64,000 bases of DNA from Drosophila miranda (lineage: Eukaryota > Arthropoda > Insecta > Diptera > Drosophilidae), in contig NC_046675.1 in the NCBI RefSeq assembly GCF_003369915.1, positions 3,038,001 through 3,102,000 of the forward strand, in the 5' to 3' direction. The notes beneath the pieces were generated by a model. That model did not search any database, was not told the DNA's origin, and saw only the letters and a program-made list of their open reading frames with translations. A program made the translations under genes and the position numbers. Below are positions 10,956 through 22,400 of the stretch, one piece after another. Position 1 is the first letter of the stretch. The number at the start of each line of letters is the position of its first letter.

Positions 10956-11708
10956 CTATACCGAAGCAGTCGCTGTGGCTGGTTTATGCACTTCAACAAC
11001 AACATCATTCAACTGATGGTGCGGGGCATCGACTGAAGCCAGCTTTGCATCTTTGTCATTTGGGGGCTCAACCGGGATAATGGATCACTAAAAAAAGCGT
11101 CAATGATAGCGTAAAGCACATAACATTAAAATACGGATCCCAAAGTCAGACCAACATTTCAGCATCTGAAATCGAATATCATTAGCATCATTAAAGTTGG
11201 TTAAAGATGAGAATATTTTTTCAATAACCACAAGAGAGTAGGCCTACCATATTTTAGTTGGTGAATGAAAATTCGTATGAACAATTTTTTCTGTTGACTT
11301 CCAGAATGGAAAGCTGTGCACGGAAAAGGAGAGTCTCGAGAGAGGCTGCGACAATGGCGAGGATAGGACACTGTCAGCCACACCACCATCGCCCTGCATG
11401 CAGGCGAAGACGATCCAAAAGCACAGTGTTGGCCAGGACTTACTGACTTAATCTTGACTGATCATAATTTTCCATTAGTGAGAGCCTGTAAAAACTTTGC
11501 CATGCCCGCGACACACCACAGATCCTCCTGACTGGGTATTCGGGAGTGGAATAGATCCAAGTCCGTGAGCGATGCAATACGGAAGTATTCGGCGAACTCG
11601 ACTGCCAGCGAGCGCAGCTCTATCAGACGCTGATAGTCCTGATAATCAGTTGAACGGCACTGGCCACGAGCAGTTCTCAGACAAGCGGAGAACCATAACG
11701 TTCACCAT
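10956..11708 (-). pseudogene. NRF/acyltransferase-3 copy D, internally deleted
   Basis: Three pieces remain in the normal order. Exon 1 (11708 to about 11463) has in-frame TGA at codon 21 and small deletions. A fragment of exon 8 with its intron (about 11434-11250) follows, then exon 9 (about 11165-10956) with altered frame. Exons 2-7 and the front of exon 8 are missing, removing the NRF core and the R-X10-H motif. The start codon, TATAAAG (11759-11753) and GATAAG (11787-11792) survive. The exon 8 fragment stays close to the other copies, while exons 1 and 9 have drifted further. No protein of the family can be made from it. Confidence 0.85.
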
Positions 11709-11752
11709 GCCCATACTAATTCAATTAACGCTACTCAACTAACGCCTAGTGC

Positions 11753-11792
11753 CTTTATACGACAAAAGCATTCTGTGCAATCTTGTGATAAG
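11753..11792 (-). promoter_or_regulatory. surviving promoter of pseudogene D
   Basis: TATAAAG (11759-11753) and GATAAG (11787-11792) are spaced 34 bp apart, close to the 31 bp in the live copies. The 14-base stretch around the GATA site (CAATCTTGTGATAAG) is identical to copy C. The promoter may still work even though the gene is dead. Confidence 0.45.
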
Positions 11793-13823
11793 GGCTATCT
11801 TTAAAACACCAGTAGGTGTAGTAGCTTGGACTGAAACAAAAACATTCAAGTTCAGAGAAACACCCCCGATAAGAAAGAAGCAGCCTAGTTTCTCGGTAGT
11901 CGGAAGAACACATCAATTAATCAATCTATTGTTATTGACAGCTAATGAACCTTCTTGATACGTCAATTTTTGATTTCTTTAATAATTTTCGGTAATCAAT
12001 AGACTAATCTGAAAGTAACCACACTTTTACGATTTGGCTAACCGCGATTCGGTGAATGATTAATAGGAGAAAACCCAACAAACAGTGGCATTTTATGGTT
12101 ATTGTGTTTGTGTTAGTGTTAGGACGCATCTGGAAAAGATATTTTGTTCTTAAATTATACTATGTTGCAGTCTGTTGCAGCCATGTTAATACATTTTACT
12201 GATGATCGGTCAAAATAAAGGGAATTCATAGTTTATTAAGAACCCATAGGCACGACTGTTCCTCCTTTTCTCCTGTGCTCGTGAGTACTTTAAATGCTCA
12301 CAGCTTGAACGCGACGTAAACCTATTATATTTTTTGCCAATAATTTTCGAAGCATTAGCTCATCATCAATTTGCTGCCTTGTGAAATTGGCAGCAATCAC
12401 GTTATGCGCACCCGGACACGCCCCCACAAAGCCCGGGAAAAACCACAGGAAAACACATACTCCGAGAAAAACATACAGCCACACACACACGCCAACACAA
12501 TCACACACACACACACACAAACACACCAGCCACCTATACTTGAGCACATTTGCTTAATTTTCGAAATGAGTTCGCATGACTTACAGCCACACCGACGCCA
12601 TGCCGCCATACCACCCGATATCCTGTATCCCGTATCCTTTATGGCTCGCTCTTCCTTTGCCTTCGTCTGTGAGTCATTCGTTTGCTTTCTCGTTGATTAA
12701 ATGCGGAAATTGTTTGACTTTAGTTAGGCGCATGCAATTAATTAAATTAGAGCACCCGAAAACCCATCAAACGAAAACATTCCATAAAAGAGTGCTCCAA
12801 GTGTACCGACAACATAAGAGAAAGTAAACCCGTTACAGATCCGATTTCCATGGGCTTATTGAAATTAAATTATCATTTTGTTTCCACGCCTCGATGTGGG
12901 GGGCTGGACCTGGAGCCAGCGCCATTTTATGCAAATTTCAATTTATGCCGCAGCACAATCCCAGCCGGCTCCTTGGGCCCGGGGCTTACGACTTTATTCC
13001 ATGACAGTTTGTCGTTTAAGTTGGCCGAGCAAAGGAGGGGAAAAAGTGTAGCACGCCAATGCTCCTCAACTGCCATAATGAGGGAATGGCGTTTTTCCAT
13101 CATATTTTATAGGAGCAAGGAGCCCATTCATCATGTATCGCGCATATAACAAAGGCATATGAAACACTTTTGCTCCGATTCCTGGCACGTGCCATAAAAC
13201 GCGGCGCGGCATTGCCAATAAAGCCTGAGATACGCTCGGCGCGATAATAAACATGCTAATGGCCATTAAGAGGCGAATTTGAATTGAAAATCCCTACAAA
13301 ATTAATACAAATACTAACGTAACGTGGCTTTACTTAATTGGACATGTCGACCGTGTAAATGCATAATTAAATTACTTAAACTTTAACTAAATCAAATGCA
13401 GGCGCAGGCACAGGCAGGGGCACGGGCACATACGCCCAAAGTGAAATATTCGCTTAAATAGTTCATTAGAAGCAATTCATTTGTTTAAACGCGTGTGTTA
13501 CATAATTGAATGCAGTACATACTGTAGCCTTGTCCGTCCGTAGATTTAATTACGGTAATTGGCTAGAAATGGTATTTAATGTTTACAGAGCCAAAAGTAC
13601 ATGCAATTATGTCAGGAGCATCCTTAAAAAAACTGCTTTAATGGCTAACGAAATGCAATTATAAAATAATGTAAATTTACAATAGAAAAAAAAGACATTA
13701 ATTGGGAATACATATGTACATAGTTATATTGTAAATTGATCTCAACTAATCGAGCATACATACATAAAATAAATTTCAAAAAAATTTAGAAAAAGAAGAA
13801 AACTAATAAAAACGATACAAAAG
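11793..13823. other. intergenic region with CA-rich repeat
   Basis: No coding exon is supported. A CA-rich tract with interruptions spans about 12479-12531 and creates false low-complexity reading frames on both strands. The stretch 13260-13820 is AT-rich. I see no recognisable transposon. Confidence 0.5.
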
Positions 13824-13829
13824 AAAAAA
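13824..13829 (-). terminator. RNA polymerase III terminator of the tRNA gene
   Basis: Six T residues on the minus strand begin seven bases after the tRNA 3' end, as expected for polymerase III termination. Confidence 0.75.
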
Positions 13830-13835
13830 GATGAT

Positions 13836-13963
13836 TGTCAGAAGTGGGATTCGAACCCACGCCCTCATAGAGGACCAGAACGCTCATACAAACGACCCTT
13901 CTGGGAAGGGCAAGACTGTTGATATCTTGAGTCTGGCGCCTTAGACCGCTCGGCCATCCTGAC
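13836..13963 (-). tRNA. tRNA-Leu(CAA) with an intron
   Basis: The minus strand folds as a leucine tRNA: a 7-bp acceptor stem (GTCAGGA pairing with TTCTGAC, one G-T pair), an A-box GGCCGAGCGGTCTAAGG, a long variable arm, and a B-box GGTTCGAATCC. Discriminator A is at 13836. The anticodon CAA is at 13929-13927. An intron of about 45 nt (13925-13881) sits one base 3' of the anticodon. It contains a small hairpin (CCCTT and AAGGG arms), and a TCTTG segment can pair with CAAGA at the anticodon. The mature tRNA would be 83 nt before CCA addition. Confidence 0.97.
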
Positions 13964-15077
13964 ACGTTGCAAACCGTAGGACTAAAGCACTGTCAAAAGC
14001 TAAAGTAGGGGATGAGATGACGTCGCCAATTACAAAGGCAACAACAATAATGATGTTGTCGATGGGGAGGGAGTTTCTGGCTGGGAAGCAATAACAGCAA
14101 ACAGGCATTTTCACACCCAAGGCAGCGTCGCGTGTTTGGCAGCTATTTATAGATTCTCTCCCGCTCTCTCACTCTCATTTCAAAAGCTCGCGGGTGTGCT
14201 TTTGTACGAAGGCAAGTGCATACTTTTAGGCTCAACTAATGGAAAATCAAATGCAGCTGAAAGTTGATAGAATCGCTCGAAATCCGGATCTGTAATTACT
14301 TGCCATTTTGGGAGATGACTTTTCCTTTACATTAATCCAGCGCAGAGGCTGCTGAGGGAGGGAGTGTAGGGCCGGCAGACAAAGCTGGCAACTTTGGTCG
14401 AGTCAATTCAATTTCAATTTATCAAATGCTTCAGCAATTTCTCTAATTGAATTTCGTTTCATTTGGCGGAGCATAATTTATAAAATATAACATTTCAATG
14501 CCGGCCAGGACAAAGGGCGTCCTACACCGAAATCCCGCCTCTTATTGATGCCATTCACTCAGCCCCAAGGAGCGCCCGGCTCTAATCTATTGTAAGGATG
14601 CCGAGCCCTGGTATCCATCCGCCGTAACGTAATCATTTTGAGCGCATTCCGATAAGTTTGCTTATAAATCACAAATGTCCGACATCCAGGATAGAGCAGA
14701 GCCCCGGAGGAGCTGTAGTTGTAGCTGTGGCGCCCAAGGGATGCCCTTGGCCGAAGGCTTTTAAATCGATGAGCACATCGCAGAATTGACAATAATATTT
14801 TTAAAATAATTTTATCATTTCATTCAGCCGGGCATTCATGCAGACACACAAGGAAAGGCAGGAAGAAGGAGGACGGAGGACGGAGAACGGATGACTGTCT
14901 GTCCATCAGCATCGATGGAGCTGCTTCGGACTCGGTCATGCGTGAATGTAAACGCAGCTTGAACCCACTCGAGGGGCAGTAATACAAATTTGGGCATTTC
15001 TTTATCCTCTTTAATTAAACGAAAAAAACTGGAATCTAATTATGTTTGTCTTTCCATTCCGCATTCGAGGGAACTCT
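13964..15077. other. intergenic region between tRNA-Leu and threonine aldolase
   Basis: No coding exon is supported. It holds the tRNA 5' flank on the left and the threonine aldolase 3' untranslated region on the right. A CT/CA-rich patch lies at 14155-14180, and a short GGACGGA repeat near 14865-14890. Confidence 0.5.
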
Positions 15078-15658
15078 TTACGAACGGGGCCACCGCTGGT
15101 CGTACTGCCCGATGACGTAGGTCAGCTTTTTGATGGCCAGCTCCACCTGCTCGTCGTCCACCTGGTGGTAGAGCACCACTCGGGCAAAGGCCCAGTCGCG
15201 AGCACTGGCCTTCAGGACAATCCCGGAGCCATCCTTGGCCGTCACTCCAGCTGCCAGTTCCTCGGGCTCGACCTGGGCCAGGCGCTCGGCAAACTCACTG
15301 GCCGTCAGCTGGGATCGCTTGATCTCGATCAGGAGAATGTTGCTCTGGACAGTGTCCAAGTCTACAGTGATATTGGGACTCTGTAGGTTATGTATGGCTG
15401 ATGGAATAGTTCGTTAGTGAATGGAATGAATAGATAAATATATAGATCCCAATTAGATAGTTACCATTTGCAATTCGCTTTGCCCGCTCGTGATCCTTGC
15501 CGAGCAACGGCACAACCTCCTCCAGAGCCACCAGGCCGGCAGCAGCTAGTATTCCCGCCTGCCGCATGCCCCCACCCAAGGCCTTGCGCAGACGACGAGC
15601 TCTACGAGAAACCAGAAACGGAGACACAGAAAAAGGATAAGCTGGCATCGAAGGTGAT

Positions 15659-15693
<35 letters not shown>

Positions 15694-17232
15694 CCCACTG
15701 TGAAATGAACCGCTGGGAGCCGACTAACACAGAGCCCACCGGTGCGGACAATCCCTTGCTGAGGCAAATGGAAACCGAGTCAAAGTCCCGGCAAATGCGC
15801 GCCACGCTGACGCCCAAGGCGGCAGCTGCATTGAACACCCGGGCCCCGTCCATGTGCAGTGCGATGGGTGCACAACCCACTCCTGGCTGTCGCAAGAGAT
15901 TGGCCAGCTCGTCGAGGAAGGCCAGAGGAATCACCTTGCCGCCGCAGATGTTGTGCGTGTTCTCCACCACCACCAGCGAGGTGATGGGCTCGTGGTAGTC
16001 GTCGTGACGGATCCGGCGTCGCAGCTCCGTGAGGCAGAAGGTGCCATCGGGCTCGTTCTTGAGCGTAGCTAATTGCACGCCAGCCAGGTGTGAGGCTCCC
16101 CCTAAATGTGATTAATGAATACACACAGTCAATGTTTGTTCCCTGCTCCTGCTCCTGCTCCTTTTCCTCTGCGGGATCCGGGGATCCAGGTCTCACCTTG
16201 CTCGTACAGAAAGATGTGCGATAAATCGCCGACAAGGGCCTCCGCGCCGCGCTTGTGGCAATGAACCATAACTGTGGGGATTACAAAGAGATGCTCGAGT
16301 ATTCACTTAGCTTGCGAGGGGCGGTAATTGAACTGGTATTAAATATTCATGCAGAGTCCCCACAAAACAATTCATTCAAGATTCAGTCTCTGAATCAAAT
16401 GGAGTAATGCTTAAATTGTGTGCTGCCTCAATAGAAAAAACGCACTGCCTGGCCTCTATACGAATGATATTATATGAATGAAGATGACTCCTGGAAAGGA
16501 AAGTCTCTCCCGCTGCATACCCAATGAACGACCCTCGTGAAAAATTAGCACAATCATAAGTCTCGGTGCATTCTCTTTGAATGAAATGCAAATTTCAAAT
16601 TCCATTAGAAATATTAATTTTGAGCGGACGCATAAATTTCCAGGAGGCACTCCCAGTCCTGAGGCTGCTCCCGTTCCATCCCCATCCCCGTCACCACTCC
16701 CATCTATCCACTTCTTTAGGTATACATTCTGTTGAGTGTGGCACACGTCCACGTCTAATATTAAAGTCTATAAAAATTAATGTTATGTTTATGGGCGCCC
16801 TTAACCTTTACGATAATGTACCTGATGCATGATATGAGCTCTGCTTTCTTGTTTCTCCCTCGTTCTTTTTTCTTGTTTGCCTCATTTCTGGTGGCTGCCC
16901 CTGGCTTTTGTAATCCGAAACTGGCCGCACTTTAAACTAATAAACATAAGCGACTCCACCGTCCGTCCCCGTCCCATGGAGAGGCTGAGAGCCGTGTTAT
17001 TTATGTGCATCTCTTGCCACTCACTTGCCAGCAGATTTCCCATGGTGCCGCTGGGCACAAAGAGCCCGGCCTCCTTGCCAAAAATGGCCGCTGTCTTCGC
17101 CTCCAGTTCGTTGATGGTGGGATCCTCCCCGTAGACATCGTCCCCGACGACGGCCGTGGCCATGCGGGCCCTCATCTCAGCCGTGGGCTGGCTGACGGTG
17201 TCCGAGCGTAGGTCCACAATGGCGGGGGGCAT
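15078..17232 (-). CDS. CG10184: low-specificity L-threonine aldolase (PLP-dependent)
   Basis: Five exons join in frame: 17232-17025, 16271-16197, 16101-15699, 15601-15465, 15397-15078. They give 380 aa. The enzyme cleaves L-threonine or L-allo-threonine to glycine and acetaldehyde in the cytosol. The protein starts [17 protein letters not shown], the usual family N-terminus. The [14 protein letters not shown] segment carries the histidine that stacks on PLP (His88). DGAR (Asp179-Arg182) binds the cofactor. The Schiff-base lysine is Lys210 in [10 protein letters not shown], and GGGMRQAG follows downstream. Length and order match animal and bacterial threonine aldolases. The start is the first ATG and gives a complete N-terminus. 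The donor of intron 3 is GTGGGT, directly followed by a CT/GA microsatellite. The gene symbol comes from memory of the fly orthologue and its neighbours. Confidence 0.95.
15663..15689 (+). repeat. (GA)n microsatellite in threonine aldolase intron 3
   Basis: About 13 GA units begin only nine bases from the intron 3 donor (15698-15693). On the transcribed strand this is a CT tract. Confidence 0.9.
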
Positions 17233-18276
17233 TTTCTAATGTGGGATTGTGGACGGAAGTGGATTAGGTGCGGCATTTGCATAAGTTCTGTTATGTTGAT
17301 TCGCTTGCTTTCTTTATGGTGTGTTTTCGAGACGAAAGAGTATATCTACATACATATATAGAACATGAAAGGAAGTCTAGCTTTTGATACCCTTGCAGAT
17401 CATACAATTATCCGATTCATAATAAAACTTCACTGAACTTTTTAAATATACATATGTACATATTATTATTTTTAGAAGCAAATAAATATGTTTTCACTAA
17501 GATTGAGTTCCTGCTTGTAGTTCTGTGTTTAACAAAAAGAATGGACTGTCAGCAGATTCAATAAGATAATTTTGTTGGCTGTTAAAGGATTTTTACATAG
17601 TGAAAGATCGGAGAAGTTGGCACCTTCTCTTTAAACAACTGGCTAATATCATTATACCCTGTGCTTAGGGCATCAGATCAGGCCACGTAAGTTGCATTGC
17701 CATGATTTGATATTCACTTGCATCATACAATTGATTAGCCGCTGTCTGATGTAGCTGGAGCACCACACTTATGGACAGGCAGCAGCACTTGGACACTGAT
17801 TTGCGATTATATAACCTTCAGCGATAATATTTATGCTCGAACACTTGACACTTGTCTCTTTAATTCAATTAAAATACCGGTGTAAAGCAAAAAAAAAAAC
17901 ATAATTGAATTAACAAACTATAAATAAGAAGAACTCACATAAGCAATTAGTTGATAAGGCGTGGAATGCGAATAAAAATTGGACACAACGTGCTCGCACG
18001 AGTAACAAAAAAGCAGTGACTGACCCCCCGCCGTTTGGGGCCTCCAGAAGAGAACAGAGCATTATCGGAGAGCCCCATACAGCGCGATTTACTGTACAGA
18101 ATTGAGCGTCGATCGATGAGCAGAAAGCTCAAGCACAGCAAGAGAGAGAAAGCTCTCTCCAGACACCGTTCTTACACTGCCCTGCAAAGCTGGAAGACTT
18201 GCAAAGCTCGTATACACTGAAAATATTCAAGGGCCAAGAAATAACAAGAGCGCTGTAAATTTTCTTTGGTACTTTT
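17233..18276. other. 5' flank of threonine aldolase
   Basis: No coding exon is supported. It should contain the threonine aldolase promoter and possibly a 5' untranslated exon. An initiator-like GGTCAGTCACT on the minus strand near 18024-18014 is one candidate start, without a clear TATA box. The two genes are in tandem, so the FAM20 3' end and the aldolase 5' end share this interval. Confidence 0.35.
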
Positions 18277-19496
18277 TTTATTAATTATTTTCTGTAATTG
18301 TCACTAAAATTTTTACTAATTCTAACACAATTTTTGTATTCTTCCCGTCAATCGTTTTTCCTCACTCTGTTCACACTGTGTCTCTGGACCAACAAACAAG
18401 TTCTACAGAGATAGATCTCTCGATCTCTCTCTCTCTCTCTCTCTGCAACCACATCATAAGGTACAATTCAAAGATGTTACAATAATAAAAATAACAAATG
18501 TAACTTAGTTATACATATACTCGGTAATCATAATTAGTTTTTTTTAACAGTAGTGTGTTTGTTTTGTTTTGTTTCCCACATGGTGAAGTACATGATTTTC
18601 GCTGGAACTAATTGGACTAACTAAGAGGAGGGACCCAGGAGGGCGGTTGCCCACCCACCGGATCCGGATAAAGCTACGCCTGATATCGATCATAAAGTTA
18701 TGTTAACTTACCAACTAAATTTGCAACAACTTTTCTTACGAATTGTGGGGTAGGTATAGGAGTAGGTGTAGGGGTAGGGGCTGGCAATTTGCATACGCGC
18801 TAAGTGTATGCACATCAAAGTTGTATGTAAAATGTATGAACAAATTATAAATAAATATTTAGAAAATAGTTTCAATTTTCCGTTTCAGTTTTAGTTTCTG
18901 TTCTGTTTCAGTTTCAGTTTTCCTTTTTATTTTTATAGTCTTTTGAAGAAGTTGCATTCCTGCAAACGCCAGCAAAGTGTAGGGTTTAGTTTTGTTCAGC
19001 GTTAGTTTTACTCTTGCCTTCAAGTTACGAGTTTTTGTGTACTTTTGGCACCCACTGTGGTGTAAATTGGTATGGATATAAGGGGGGCGGTACTCAATTT
19101 TCATTGCCAAATCACTGTAAACTCCCATACCAGGCGAACAGGCAGGGCCAAAACAAAAATGGGGGTGGAAAATCATATCAACTAACATTAGAGTGAATTA
19201 ATTTCTGGCCTTGGCTCTTGCTGGGTTCTGATTTCTGGCATCTGGCTTCTGGCTTTTTGGTATGTGCAGACAGAGATATTTCACTTCAAGGAGATATTTC
19301 ACTTAGGACGCTGATCTGATCTTTTACAAAGATCGATTGCCATTAATCTTAACGTTAAATTCCGTCTCCGTCTCCGTTTTCGTTTCCGTTTCATAATTGG
19401 ACAACACACAGGACACGCAACTAATAGCTAGGGGTTTAAGCTAATGCTCTAGGATGCTTTTGTTGGTTCTGCCACGCGCCATTTCCATTCCTAGCG
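18277..19496 (-). other. probable 3' untranslated region of the FAM20 gene
   Basis: This is non-coding sequence after the FAM20 stop codon. Minus-strand AATAAA motifs occur at 18931-18926 and 18282-18277; either could end the transcript, giving a 3' untranslated region of about 0.6 or 1.2 kb. A (CT)n tract lies at 18424-18444, and GTAGG- and TTTCAG-type short repeats lie at 18750-18915. Confidence 0.35.
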
Positions 19497-22400
19497 CTAT
19501 GAGGACAGGTCATTCTCGGAGGCGTCCACCTCACCGGGGGGATTCCGCTTTATGCAATCCCGTATGCTCTGCAAGATGATGCCCGTGCGCCGATCGAGGG
19601 CATCCAGATGGGGCTGCCAGAGCACCGGACTCACCGGGTCGTTGCTCAGCGATTCGTTCATCAGCTGCGACAGCGTCTTGGGACCATTGTGGAACCTTGT
19701 GGAAATAAACATAAAAATAAAAAAACACAAAAATTTCAGAGGGTCAGTATTGGATTTGGGTGTTATCCTTTCTTTCTCAGGGTATACTCACTCAAGCAGC
19801 CTGATCAGCGTTGACTTGCGGATCACACAGCACTGCAGGACGGGCGCCAGGATGGAGAGCTCGTCCTGAAAGGGACGACCAAAGCCACGTCCATGGTCCA
19901 AGTGCAAGGGAAACGTCTCATTGCCATAGATTCTGTAATGCATGTGAAAGATCCGAAAGACCGAATTAAAGTGGATGCAGCACTCAGCATCCCCATCAGC
20001 CTCCCCATCAGCCTCCCCATCAGCCTTCTCCTGGCAGATATCCTGGATAATTGCCTGGCAATATGTGGGGAAAAGTGCCAGACTCAGACGCAATCACCGC
20101 ACGGATGCTCGGATGCTCGGATTGGATTGGCTCAGTCATGTGTGAGCAGGGTGCGATGGGTGCGAAGGGTGCGAAGGGTGGAAGGGTGCCGTGCCGGCGA
20201 TGACATCGCCATAAGCCCAACAAACGCTTTTGCATAACAAACAATTTAGTAGCAGCCAAGTCACCTGGTACCTGGTACCTGGTGCCTGTTCCCTGGTCCT
20301 AGTGCTGGCCAGTTCCCGACCACATCCCGGTGCCAGCATCGATGATGTACCGACTGTGGGAGCGGCGGCTTCTGAGGCTGAGATGTTTTGTAACCTTTTG
20401 CCAGACAGGCTGGGGAATATCTTTCCGTGGCACTGCTCTGGCTGTTGCTCCTGCGGCCATGGCAATAGCTGTTGCTGTTTGGCATGCAGGTGCAGGCATA
20501 TCCTTGCCAAATGCATGCGCTTAGGCGGCCGCATATGAGGCGTATACGTAACGTGCTAAAAGCAGCCAGAGCCATTGCCATTGCCATAGCCAGAGCCAGA
20601 GCCAGAGCCAGAGCCAGAACCAGACAGTGAGAGGCAGCGTGGCAGGAAGCCAACGGAGCCATGTGTGCGGAAATAAACCGATCGCATTAGTTGCCATGCC
20701 AAGGACAGCCATCCAGCTATCCAGCCATATCCAGCTAAGCCCCAACCCAACACAACTTCCCTTTCCCCCAAAAAGGATACCCCGCCATATACTCACTTGA
20801 AGGTCTCATAATGATGACGATCCATGTTGCCAGTGAGGAAATCAAAGACGGCCATGTCCATGAGGTCGTACAGTCGCCTGCCCTCGTCGTAGGGTGGAAT
20901 ATCACGGACCTAAGTGGGTTTTTAGGGTGAAAATCAAATGCAAAATTAAGTTGCATCCAAGGGCAGAGAAATTTCCAGGCGAGGGAGAATGCAAAACAAG
21001 AAAATGGAAATCGACTTGGCCAGAGATGTCTTAATTAAGTCAACTCCGTGTCCGGGTCCGGGTCCGGGTCGGACCACAATAAAAACATTTGCATTTCAAT
21101 CGAGTTTAAATGCAAATTAAATAAAAGTAACCGCAACGGAAGGAGCTCCTCGGAGTTCCTTCGAGTCACGAATGGAGGGCACTCCTTTTGCTGATTGTCC
21201 ATTCCCTCTTCTTCCCCCCCATCCCTCGAATCGGGAAATACATACCAGGGCACAATAATTGGCATCTGTCTCCCACTGAGCCTTCTTCCGCTTGTGATAG
21301 GAGCGTCGCCAAGGATGCCGCCAGAGCTGTGGAAGGAGCAGAACAGACAAGAATGCAACATAAAATCAATTTCCATTCCGGAGGAGCAGTAAGAAACAGT
21401 AAATGCGCCCAGAAATCATCCTGTCTTAGCACGAGGCACCCATTCGGTTAAAATGTAAGAATATTAATATTTCGCATTTTGCTTTATGGCTTTATGGCTT
21501 TCTCTTTGGAGAATTCTTCCAACTGCAGCGAAATTAATTTTGCTTAAATTAAATTATTCGCCGGCCAGCAGAAGGGCAATAAAAGTTAGTCTCCCGCTAG
21601 ACTTTGGCCGAGGTCCTTCCTTCCACCGCAACTTACCTTCCGACCCTGGACAGGCCAAGGGGTAGATTTGTATGTGGAGGAGGGGCATGCCCCAGGACAA
21701 CAACAACGCAATGGAGGAACAGGAACAGCAACAGAAACAGGAACAAGATCAGGAACGGGAACGGGAGCGCGAGGCGGCGCAGAAGCAGCAACAACAAAAA
21801 TTATATAAAATATATATATAAAAAAGGAATTAAAAAACAAGGTCCGGGGCGAGCGGGCGAGCAAGCGAGAGAAAAATGCAAAATAAAAGCTCAGCGCGTT
21901 GGGCGTTTTATGCATAGAGGGCGTGGCGTGACCATAGTGTGTAATGACCGGAAGCCTCATGGGGGGGGTTAACGGTCTCAGAATGCAGCAGCAGCAGTAC
22001 CACGACCACGACCACCACCGGCAGCAATCGGTGCAAAGCAAAGCCAAATTCCCCGCCACACACACACACACACACCGTGGAAACTGCTGGAAAAGCGGGA
22101 AAAGCAACAAACTACAACAACAAGCACAAGAAGCAGAAGCAGAAGCGGCAGAGGCAAACATAAAGCACAAAGGTGAGTTAAGTTAACGGTAGAATGGTGA
22201 CAGCAATGGAATGGAATGAAAGGGCAAGGTGCAGGGAAATCTGCCGTCTTTTAGGGTAATTTTTTGGTTGTTTTTTTGCATAGAATGCAAAGTTTTTCCA
22301 CCCTTCCCATGGCTGCATCATTCCACCCACCACCCCAGCAGGTCAGCTTCCAAAAAATGCATAAATCAAGAAAAATTAAATTATATAAGGATGCGGGCAG

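Noticed and set aside
12290..12609. Valine/cysteine-rich open frames near the CA repeat
   Set aside because: Produced by reading the CA/GT tract; no gene evidence.
20261..20662. Frames rich in Leu-Ala-Met or Gly-Ser repeats in FAM20 intron 10
   Set aside because: These are translations of the CCAGAG/CCATTG hexamer repeats. The kinase exons join cleanly without them.
21586..22170. A 194-aa minus-strand frame inside a FAM20 intron
   Set aside because: Low-complexity translation of AAC, CA and GCA-type repeats. It lies inside intron 8 and does not join the kinase frame.
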